Shown: one piece after another, positions 1-11,500 of the stretch
Numbering within the stretch: position 1 is the first letter of the stretch
How the letters are laid out: each line of letters opens with the position of its first letter
DNA from: Henricia sp. BOLD:AAB3569
Taxonomy: Eukaryota > Echinodermata > Asteroidea > Spinulosida > Echinasteridae
DNA: 64,000 nucleotides
Direction: 5' to 3'
Assembly (NCBI GenBank): GCA_037783545.1
Contig: JBBELK010000064.1
Span: 2,170,001 to 2,234,000 of the forward strand
The notes under the pieces: model-generated
The model's database searches: none
Told to the model about the DNA's origin: nothing
What the model saw: only the letters and a program-made list of their open reading frames with translations
Position numbers and translations under genes: made by a program

Positions 1-765
1 TTGTTGCCGAAGTATTATTTGCACAGAATTATTAGCTAAATTGACATTTTTATCTCTTGTAAAAAAATAACGCCATCAAACTGTTTTTATAAATAAGAGC
101 ACCCTTTTCAAATGAGGCAAATCTGATATGTGATAAACTGTACATATGCCTTATTATACAAATTAAGTAGAAAACACAAAGGCAATTAAATACCACCCAA
201 AATTGCGAATTTCGGGAAAATGTTGACGGATTTGTTTTTTGTGGGCAGTGTATCTGCAAAACATAGCATATATACAAATAAATTTAACACTTTTACCAAA
301 TATTGCCGTAAGAAGTAAAGAGACTTACTAACTTTATCTAAGAAATATACTACACATAGAAGTAAACAAACAAAAACCATAAACCGAAACAAGTAACCGC
401 CACCACAAAGAAACAAATTGGCAGGATAGAGAAAAATGCAAATATCAAGAAATATGCAGATTGAAAGAGTGATAAAAGCTTCAATGGTAAAAAACAACAA
501 ACACAAAACAAATTATCAATGATTTTGGGAGGAAAAATAAATTGTTACAATTGGAGGAAAGAAGAAATGAATTAGTATCAAAGCTGCAATAGAAAGTAAT
601 TATTTGAAGAACTTGTCTGTAAAAGAGGCTGTAAGAAAAAAGAAAAATATATTGTTAATTCTGTAGCTATGGCAACTCAATATAATAATTTGAGTACCGG
701 ATTAAAATTCTAACACTCCTCAAGCCTTCAAGATTAATGAGTTTTCAGACACATTTAGTAGTGGA
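1..765. other. AT-rich stretch, nothing recognised
   Basis: Presumed intron of the filamin gene downstream of exon A2. No exon with an Ig signature or splice pair was seen on the minus strand, and no clear repeat. Confidence 0.5.
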
Positions 766-1012
766 TTAGGGTGGATTCACACAGATTTTTGCACGAGAAT
801 GCGTTGCGCGTCGCTTTGAGAAAAATTGATGTGGAGGGAATTTGAAGCGAAAAGACGCACTGAAAAATACAATTATTTTGGGCGGAAGGTTCTGTTGTGA
901 TTCTGTGATTTTCAGTATGTCATTTCACTCCAAATTGTCTCCGTGTCGCTTTTTCTTAAAGCAACGCGCGTCAAGATTTACGCGAGAAAATGTTCAGTGT
1001 GAATCCACCCTT
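766..1012. mobile_element. MITE-like foldback, GGTGGATTCACAC family
   Basis: Starts TTAGGGTGGATTCACAC and ends with the inverse GTGTGAATCCACCCTTA; the arms extend inward with CGCGCGTCGCTTT-like sequence. A diverged copy is at 13296-13536. No coding capacity. Confidence 0.75.
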
Positions 1013-1599
1013 AGGGTTAATTAAACCCATTAGTGACCATAGCAGCCCATAGCGACCACTAGCCCAACAATATTTGAATGCTTAAATTCTACACGGTGCA
1101 CTCAACAATTTTTGTAATTTTAATGGCATGAATCTGGGCATACAGAAAGTTGTATGCACAAATACATGGTCTCTAAAGGCCTTTCCCTTCTAGACCAAAT
1201 TGGGGGTTGCAGGGGTGAAAATAAGCCTCTATATTCCCACTTAATAATCTTACTCTCGAGCCACCCCCGAGATTTCTCTTTCCACAAGGCGAGTTCACCC
1301 TGCTTGAGACCAGGGTTGAAAATCCTGAGGCTAGATACTTTCCCTGGGGTGAGATACTTTCTGCGGGGCAAGAACGGTAGTGGGAAAGGGGCAGGGGCGA
1401 GTTCTCACTTGTTCAAGGGAGGGACGAGGTGCCGATCTCCGGTGTGAGTTCGCCCCGGGGGGTGTAGATTGATATGTGTTGATTTCAACACGTTTGAAAT
1501 GACAATGGTGGCGTGAAAAGGCCTCCGAGGGCCACGAGAAATAAATGTTCCTCGACAGAAACCAGCCTGTTTCATATGGGAAGCATTGGGTCTTTCTTC

Positions 1600-2000
1600 T
1601 ATAGCCGTGTCCGCATTGGACTTGTTTTTTGGGGAGGATTTACCGAGATGATGGTACAAAGAAAAATGGCTAAATTTTACTGCTGTCCGCATTTGGACTT
1701 TTTGACACAGTAAAATTTTACCGAGACCGTGGGAGAGCATTCGCAGTGTCCCTTCGCAGTTTGACCTTCACGGCCCGGACGTACACTTCCAAAGCGCTTT
1801 TACCGACTCGCTGTGTCCGCATTGGACTTATCGTCTCGGAAAAAGTTACCTGGGAACTTCTCCTTGGGCAGCAGTTGGCCAGGAAAAGTAACCGCTGGAC
1901 TCTGGGAAAAGTTCCTGAGAGGAAAACGTCCTGGGCTGTCCGCAGTGGACTTAATATGGGAAAAGTACCCATCATCTCAGTAAGTTTTCCCCAGGCCTCT
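1600..2000. repeat. Repeat with four TCCGCATTGGACTT-like units
   Basis: GTCCGCATTGGACTT or close variants begin near 1608, 1686, 1817 and 1938, each near TTACC- or AAAAGTTACC-like words. The stretch 1600-1760 occurs inverted at 17101-17264. Probably a mobile-element remnant with repeated internal units; family unknown. Confidence 0.6.
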
Positions 2001-2290
2001 TGTTGCAAGTGCTCTTCGTTCTACACATCCAAATTTAGAATCTTGCCCAATAGACTGATCCAGGATTATTTGTGCCCCACAGTATGGTGAACTCGACTAC
2101 AACATTTTTTTGATTATCTTGCTTTTCATTAGTAATTCAGTTTTTAGAAGTCCCAAATATTCCAGTTCACTCAAGATGTTAGTACCTTTTGGTTTTAGAA
2201 ATTAGCTTTTTGGATTAAAATAGATAATTGGTGAAGTGTAAAGTGACACTTGTGTGGCCAAAACTGAACTCATTTGGCCCGCTGACTCAC

Positions 2291-2500
2291 CGACCACCTC
2301 GCCATCGCGATCGAAATCTTCCGGCAGCTCGATATCAAAGGATCTATCATTGGGAGTACCAAGTGGGGATACGACTGTCACTCCATTGTTTTCAGAGTCT
2401 GTGGGTTTGTCTTCTGGCTGTTCATCGCCACTTCGCGAGAATGGCTCGGTGAATCGTCGGAAGAGACCCTTCAATGCGGAACCGGGCGAGCTGGGAGCAC
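2291..2500 (-). CDS. Filamin insert exon A2 (KG...TEPF motif), last exon in window
   Basis: 210 bases, 70 codons, phase 1-1: (G)[69 protein letters not shown]. The acceptor is TTCTTCTTTCACAG and the donor GTGAGT, both strong. The first 22 residues repeat the A1 motif. The second half is very acidic with SP and TP sites open to proline-directed kinases. The next exon must lie beyond the left edge; nothing between 1 and 2290 looks like R16. Confidence 0.82.
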
Positions 2501-5500
2501 CTGTGAAAGAAGAAAAGTTGGTGCGTGAACTTTGACATGCCAAGAGTGCCAGACTAAGCAAGACTTGATGAAACCAACTGTTAGCGCCATATCGGACAGT
2601 TTTTCTACATAAGATAACATATTGAGAGAGTACACTGTATTTGCCAAGGTCTGTGCTGAGACCAGCAGCTTTTTTACAAAACATTTTTAAAAGGAATTGT
2701 GTTAACCTTGACCAAACACTTAGGGCTGCGTTTGGGCGTGCAGTTCTCGCTACTCGGGTCATATTACACTCGGGTCACATTACACGAACGGCAAGTTCGC
2801 AGTCCGCATGCGCGAATGGCCACGAGTCAAAATGGCCGTCTCTTGCCACGACTACACAAAAAACGCCGTTTGATTGCTCACAAGAAATTGAAGAAAATAC
2901 AGACCGTAAGTCGTGAGAACCTTTGATGCCGTGTAAAACAAACCTTAGTGAGTTGTTGATTCAGTTATCCAGTTGACACGTTGAGCAAATTCAGCAAAAT
3001 TTTGAATTAAATACCATCCCTTACCCCCAGCCAGCTTTGAAATGTACAATTTCAAATATGACCATTACACATTTTACTCCCTTATAATAAATATTCAATT
3101 ACCTGATTCAACATCCTGTACTTTATCCTTGGTTATCTTTTCATCAATGGGTTCTCCATCAGGTGCGTCCATAAAGGCACTCAAATCGATTCCTAGTGTA
3201 TAGGAGGGACAGGAGAATACAAGGTGCGTTAGGGTCATATACATGTACGGAGTTATCTTATTAACTAAAATCCTTAAAGATATTAACTAAAATGTACTAG
3301 CACTGTTCTAAACAGAAATTGTACCTCCACATTATGTTTTCTTGTTTGTATACGAGCAAGTAACATTTTCGCCCAAAATATACCTTTCAGTAAAAAGCAG
3401 GCATCATTAAAAATGCTATTTATAAAATTGTGCCTGTCCGGATAACTCATTTTAACTTATTCCTGATGTAGGAGTTTCCCAATTTAAAAAAAAAAAATCC
3501 AACGGTAAACAGAAGATAGAAGCTTCTTCTTACCCGATTCAACTAGTTGCACTTCCTGCTTGCCCACAATTTCTTCAACCACCTGGTCTCCATTCTGCAT
3601 CGGGGCACCATTCTCTGACGGTTTCCCTTTGGCTATGATTAAATTCATCAATTGTCAATACAGGCAAATATGTACAGAAACATTTCAACCAATGGAAAAT
3701 GCCATCGATTTCAATACTACTTTTGCAGTGGATGTTGAATGCTCTAAACCTTGATAAAACAAGTGGTTGTTGTAAAGAGACACTTAACTGCATGAGAAAA
3801 AAATGAAAATTGTGATGTTATCTGTGCAAAGACCTTCACACGAATACATATTGCCATTTTTACTATACCACATAATGCCCCATCACTTTGCCTTTACTGT
3901 GTTGCAAGACATGTGATCGTCCACCACATTTATTTTGTAAATTTGCCAATTTTTTGGGGTGAATTCTTTTTGGTGAATTTATTTTGTGAAATTTGGTAAC
4001 TGTAGCTCATAGACTACTAAAGTGAAAACGTCATCCTTTGTGTGTTGCCAAGATTATTGGGTCTACACTGAAACCACTGTGGACAATTTCCATGCGCTTT
4101 AGCAATGGATGTTTCAGATTACCAGCGAATGTTTAGACGCAGTTACAATGGCAACTGACGTCACACTTAATTAGAGATTTTTTTCTTGCCCGAGACATGG
4201 ACAGATTCAGTCAACCGTAACTTCACTTGTAAACATTGTATGAAATTGAAATGAGCATCAATTTGAGGCTTAGATGTTCTTTCTGAAACTGTTAAAACCC
4301 GAATTGAGTTGGAGACGACTTTACAGTCCGGTGGTGGATGGTCACATATTCATGTAGAAAATTTGCACACTATTTGGCACAAGTCACTCAAAAGAACTTG
4401 ATTTTTCTGTTTTTTAAATCAATGTCTGAACTACTGAAATGTTCATCATAGTGATGAAGGTTTCCACAGATGGCATTACATTTCTCAGGTTTTAGAGATT
4501 AAAGTAATCACTACACACTTGCTGCTTAGGGTTTGTTTCGGACGAATCTGGATCCAGATCTGCGCATATCCAAGGTGAATTCGTTCACTTCACGAACTGA
4601 TTGAGATCTGTGATCTCTGAAATCCTTTGAGAGATGGTTCAGCGCACGATCCAAAATGGCGATGTAAACATCGCGAACATTTGTGCGAGTTTCATTTTTC
4701 ATTTGGAACAGAAATTTGACAAATTTGGTAAATAAATTGCAATTTACGTGACTTGAGATCCTAGTTGAGAGCAGTTTCGTTTGTTTATGTACAGTAAAAC
4801 AACTCGGGATCTGGATTAGGATCGGTCATAAAACAAACACGCCCTTAGAAAGTGTAACACAATGATGTTCCTGTTGAAGGTGATGTTAATACTATTCCTG
4901 GTTAGTTAAAAACTAAAGTGAATGAATCATGTTTTGTGGAGTTAGTTGCTCCCGCTGAAGGTGATGGTTAATGCTCTACCTGAAATGTTAAAAACTAAAG
5001 TTAATTAATGTTTTGTAGAGTTAGAGTAATGGTATTGCAACATTTCCGGAACGATTGTTAAAAATCCAAAGATTGTATAAAAAAGTCATGTTTGGGAGAC
5101 TTTGTTGCTCCCTAATAATAATCGTCTTGAGCCATTACTTGGCCCGTAGGCGCTTACTTCTACGAATAAACAATGGTGAACACTTTTGAATTTGGATTCT
5201 TTGGTGTCCAGCTGCCTTAAGTTCATCAATTGAGAGACCACTCCACTTGGTCAGGTTGTCCACCCATCTGGCATTAGGTCGTCCACGGCCTCTTCGTGCA
5301 TGAGCCGGAAACCCTGTAATCACTGCAGCCGTCAGGCCACCACATTGTACTGCATGACCACACCAGTTTGCCTTACGTGCAAATACCGTGTCAGACGAAA
5401 ATGTCCAGCGACCTCCAATGCGTCTTTCCAGTTCCTCATTAGTCACCATATCCTGCCATGAAAGACCAAGAAGGTGCCTCCAAATTTCACGACCGAAAGC

Positions 5501-8500
5501 GTCCAGGCGTTTGGCTTCTGCTGACTTTACTGTCCATGTGCTGCAGCCATACGTGAGGCGTGAGGCCACCAGAGCCTTGACAAGATGGAGCTTTGTTGTT
5601 GCGCTGATGCGAATGGATTTGAGGTATGTGCAACGGTTGAGCGTGTTTTTGGCTAGTGCAATACGGGAACGAATTTCCCTGGCGTCATCCAAGTTGTGTG
5701 TGATGGTAGTGCCAAGGTACTTAAAGTGGGAGACGCGGTTAAGTTGTTTACCCTGAAAGGTGATCGTAGCATCATCCATAGTGGATTGAATGACCACATA
5801 CTCTGTTTTATTAGGGTGTATGTATAGTCCGTAGCGTTCAGCGACATCACCGAGGGTGGTCAGCATTGCTTGTGCGTCCTCTGCCGTGAGTGCCAACAGG
5901 ACCAGATCGTCAGCGTATCTTTGCTCTGCACAAGGTATACCCTCAACATCCGGAGGAGTTAGGTGTGCTGTTTCAACTGTCCATTCACGCATGAGATGTT
6001 CGGTGTAAAGATTAAATAGTGCCGGCGAAAGTGGACATCCTTGCCTTACTCCAACAGGGGTGTTGAATGGGGGCATCTTCATTCCTTTCCAAAGAATGGT
6101 ACCATGGGACTTGCTGTAAAGATCTTCAATCAGTCTTACTATGTCTTCTGGGATGTTCATTTCCTGCAGAATACTGATAAGCTTGCCATGTAGTACACTG
6201 TCGAAATTGGTCTCAATTCGTGTTTGAGTCACATTATTTTGAAACTTGAGAATTCGCATTTGGACTTGATTGGAAACAATTGGCAACAAAATCCACAAAA
6301 TTTCCAGACATGTTGCAGAAACATTATGAACATTTGCTGTGGCCGGAGAACCACTGCACAAAAAAAAGTTACTTTTTGCGTCCTGTAAAAAAAATATAGA
6401 AATGTGCGTGAATTACAATAGATAATGCTATGAACAATGCCATGTTAGTTATCCAATCACCTTTAAGATAAGAGCTGTCTCATTCACTTTATAATGTAAA
6501 AATTTGAGCACTGAAGATCGTTCCAAGTAAAAAATGCTTTATGAAATTCAGAAACGTGGAAGCTTTTAACGTGCAATACGGTATATGTGAATTGTAGACT
6601 TTCTTTACAAGAAATAAAATACTCCTCCAAAAACTAGGGGATATAGTACATGCAGCTGAAACAAGTCGTCCAGTTTTAGCTAGCCCATGCATGTTAAGTA
6701 TACTTCAGGTTCGTATAATGGTTTGGTCCAAACCACTTTGAGATGATCCGCTTTGTAAAAACATGTACGGATACTCTCAACCAAACTTGGGATGAGAGAA
6801 AAATCATAAGGGCCTTATCGGGATTCGAACCCGAGACCTCTGACTCACTAGGCAGATGCTTTACCAGCTGAGCTATAAGGCACAGTTGGTATACTCGCTC
6901 AGGTTTTTCCTATGGACCCAATTTCTCTCTCGGTGTTGCATGGTAGAGACAAAATACATGTGTACAATCAATATTACCACCCACAGTCCAGTTTCAACTT
7001 TTAGCCTTTGTGATCCCTTCTTTAAAAAGCAAACAACAATCCAAGAAAGTTGTACACTTAAAGATAGGTTAACAGCAGTACAACATCTGAACTGATGCCC
7101 CTTATCTTTTTTTTTGAGAGAGATATGTTCCGGCCCATACTTTGTAAATGTCATGTTTTGCTTTAGTTCAACTATGAACATTTTGCAGAAGCATGTGATG
7201 ATCTTTCACACGACAGTGAAACAGAAATAAAAATAATTACTCAAAATGGTGAGTTAGCCGCCCTGTTAAATCTGAACCACCAACTAATGAACCACGGTTA
7301 AGCTTCCTTCCACCAGTTACACAGAAAACCCTGGGACACTCCTCTGGTAATTGTGCAAAACTGGTGACTGTTATGAAATGTTAACGTTATTAAGGGGCCA
7401 TTCAAAATAATCAATGTTAAAAAATTTTGATTTCGTTTTTTCGAAATTATTTCTATTGTCCCCCCCCATGTGTCTCAAACATCCAAGGGATTTCAAAGGA
7501 ATTCCTTTCAGTCCCTTTGTCCCATATCGTGCTGGGCACGGTATTCAGACGAGGTTCACCGAGGTCAAAGGAAGCAAAGCACGAACTTCGATTTTCAGTT
7601 ATTTCTTTTGACCCACACACCAACAATTTTGAAAAAAATTGCAAATGTTTAACATTGACTATTTTGAATGGCCCCTAACTTGTTAGCCTTTGTTTTAATT
7701 ATTCGCTGGCAGAGTGTGACGTCAATTTCCACGCGGACGTGCTCACTTTTTTGACAACTGTTCACGCTACTTGCATGGCAACGCATTTCTCCATTCATTT
7801 TGCACAGGAGCTACAAGGGGAACATTTTCTGTTGAGTTTTTTTATTACAAACATCACAAAATAAGGCGGTAGAATAGCATATCGCTATGAGAGTAGGTAT
7901 GAGCAAACCATTGCAAGTCATTATGGTCATTTTATTACACTTTCTTCTGAAAGAATACTAGTAAAATACACTGTGCGCAAACACAATGGATGTAAAACGT
8001 GAGCATGAACCAGTAACCATAGTTACGGTCCAGCGCCCATAATGTAACATCACGACTCTGCCAGTGAATACAATGTAAACTACATGTGGTATGTGTGTGG
8101 TTTTAGTAAACTGGTAGTGGATGGAAATTTTTTTAATTTACTATTGATATGCATTTAAATTTTGGTCCCTGGCTTTCCACTCCAACCCTTCTTTCTGCCC
8201 AACTACTTCTCTTCGTGTTCCTCTTAACATCCTGTTTTTATGTGCCAATTTTGCATGTCCTAGTTATATTGCCTTTGAAGACTTCTCTGGGGTTGAAATG
8301 TGAGATCACTAATTTGACACTGGTGTTTGTTTAATGAACAACTACACATAAACTTAAAAAAAACCAACCTTACTTAACATTCAATTTCCCCGATGCAAGT
8401 CTAAATCAAATTCTACACATAAACTCCTCAAAAAAAGTTCGGAAAGTCAGGTTTCCCTTGAATTTGGTATCATTGGAAAGCCCCGTTATTCCTCTTTACA

Positions 8501-11500
8501 GTGATGTGTCATTTGTTATGATTAATCAATTGGGGGATGTGCAGTATAGCAGAATACAGGGGTGGGTGGAAAGTGAAATTTCAAACAATTCACTGCTATC
8601 GTCATGCAATGCGTTCCCCTTTTGCTTGGAGGATGGGAATGTGTCAATGCACTTTTTGACAATAGCAATGCATTTTGTGACATTTCACAGCTGTGCTGCA
8701 CATCCCCCAATTGCTTAATCATAACAAATGACACATCATCGTAAAGAGGAATAACAGGGCTTTCCAATGATATAAAATTCAAGGAAAATTATTTTGCAAC
8801 AAGAGAGAAATCGTCAGTCAAACTGGACTTTCCGAACTTTTTTTGAGGAGTTTAGATGTACACTGGGAGAACAAATTTCACAGTATTTTTATTGTGAAAA
8901 ATAGATATGCCTTTGCCCCCAACCTGTGTGGCCTATGTTTGAATCCAATCTAAGCTACATGTACATGTACTTGTGAGTTTGCCAACTTGACTTGCTGCCC
9001 TAGACACTTCAAGACATCCTTGTGCACAGTACATTATTAACCCCTGCTCCTATTTTAAGGCCTGTTGGCAATGCTTCCATTTTGGCCTGGTTATGCCTGC
9101 CACAGAGAATTCTTGCCTACTCCTGATGATTTGGCAATTTCTGAATTTTCTTCAACATTTAAAATGTTTGTTTTTTTAGAACTTATCCCTAAATCTCTCT
9201 AGTATGCATAGCACGGAGCAAAAGATGTTGTCAAGTTAGCACAAAAACAGTCCGGTTAGCACATTGGCTTGCTAAAGTGCTTACTGCTTCAGCAGAAAAT
9301 GGCAATGCTCTTTTAGCGCACCACTAAAGCAGAAAGTGTGCTTACCGTAATTACAGATTTTATGAAATTGAGCCTAGGGTTTAGTTTGCAACCTAAATTT
9401 GTGTGGAGTTCTCTCAACTTTAGTATTTCTTCCTTTATAAACTCTTAATGTCGCTAAGTGTCATAATCGATGAGGACGTTTTGGTAAACATTTAAGTTCA
9501 CTAAAGTCTAAAACTGGTCTTAAGTGTTAAGATAGAAAGTTATTTTCCCAGAGAAACGTGCAAGTTCCAAAATACAGATTAGTTGAACAGTACTCCGTAA
9601 TGTTGTCCTTTTGCAGGCGATGGAAATTAAGTGGTTATTAAGAAATCATGCAGTGTCATGGCCAAAGTGCCCGATGCGGTGAATTTGCCCGGAAGTGAAC
9701 GGAGCTTGGCGGCACTCACCGTTATACTGACGTGCTTCGGGAGACATGCGACCCACGTGGTCCCAATCATCGCTGGCCTCTTTGGCCTTGTCACCTTTGT
9801 CCCCAAACACGTCCCCAAGACGCCGGAATGGTTCGGTAACTTTTTGCAGGAAGCCCTTGGCAAAACTTGGCGATTGCGGTTCTGTTTTGTCGGAGTGGAT
9901 TTCGAGTGTAAAATTTCAATGCAAGTTCTAAGGAGGATCAAGCCTCCTTGCTTGTTACAGTACAATTATTTTACATAAACCTCGACTTCTTTACAATGGT
10001 CAAATTGTATTCTAGGGTTTATAAATTACATGTTTTGTTCCTTATCTTTCTTTCTGGTGAATTGTTGGTTGATCTCATTCAGAAGCTAGTAACTTTGGCA
10101 AACCAAAAAAATTATTCAAATTTATTTGTTAAGGTGAGACTGCCCGATTAAGACTGTACACATTACTATTAACTCAAAATATTAAATTTAAAATTAAATT
10201 TTTTTCACCCCTATATGTGTTAAAATTCAGCCATGATTTGCCAATAAGGGTGGATGCATTGGCCTTTCATATCTAATCAATGGAAGAATCATAATTGTGT
10301 TTTGACATTTATCTCCCTAAAAATCTTGTTCACACTAACTATTCAACCTTTCAAAATTCTGGAAAATGCCTCGGTATCCCCATAAATATTGGATCACTGA
10401 AAAAAAACTTTGGCAGTTAATTTCCCCTTTAGTATTGATTTTCTTGCCTTGTTGTTGAGACAAAATGTTGTTGATTGCAAAGAAAAAATGCACCATTTTG
10501 TTCCATGTTGCAAATGTCATTAAACTACATGTGTACTGAACGTCTGTGTCAAAAGGTTGGCCGGTACTTCTGTGTCAATTAGTACCTGGTTGTTTACATT
10601 GGTGGTGATTACGTGTACATTTTTAGTGAAAGTATTACACCAGAACCTCACCCGATTCCTGGGACCCGATATGATCTCTGCTAATGACCTCTTCTATTGG
10701 TTTTCCATTCTCATCTAGAAAATATTCAGGGGAAAAATTGTCAGCCTAGCAAAAGTTACAATGGAAAACAAATTCCAGTTCTCTGGCATTGTCACTTTCT
10801 ACATTGTATTTTCAGTGTTTTTGCACAATTTCTGATTGAATGTCAGAAGTGCCTAAGGGGGAAACATTGTTGCTGTGTTAGTTTTGGGGGGAAATGGACT
10901 GCAACATGACAAAGACTTTCTGAAAAAGCAAATTTCATGTTGGTAAAAGAAAACACGACATAAAAGTAGTTTGATGAATGATGGAGCACCGTTGATCCAA
11001 AAATGCTGTGTTTTTGCACAATTTCTGATTTAATGTCAGAAGTGCCTTAGGGGAAACATTGTTGCTGTGTTAGTTTTGGGGGGAAAATGGACTGCAACAT
11101 GACAAAGACTTTCTGAAAAAGCAAATTTCATGTTGGTAAAAGAAAACCAACATAAAAGTAATTTGATGAATGATGGAGCACCGTTGATCCCAAAATCCTG
11201 TGAAAGACGAAAAACAAAAATGAACTGTTAAAGCTGTACCGGTCTCAATAATAATGCCCTGGTTCTCAAGAAATCATGTCATTTCTACAAACACAATACA
11301 ACAGACTAAATTTGGCATAAAGTGGATGGCCAGATTCTTTCCTTCTGCACAGGTCAAGAAAAGCTGCAATAGAGAAAAAGTGGCAAGATATGACACTAAA
11401 TTCACAAAACAAAACCACCACAAAACATCACATGGACAGATACATGTACATGTAATCACTTATTACAATTGAAACACATGCAAATCTAAAAAAATAATAA

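Noticed and set aside
1120-2008. Long overlapping frames on both strands as a gene
   Set aside because: They fall in the GC-richer TCCGCATTGGACTT repeat region, part of which recurs inverted at 17.1 kb, and show no domain.
9627-9978. A 115-residue plus-strand protein frame
   Set aside because: It is the reverse shadow of exon A1, which has consistent splice sites and frame on the minus strand.
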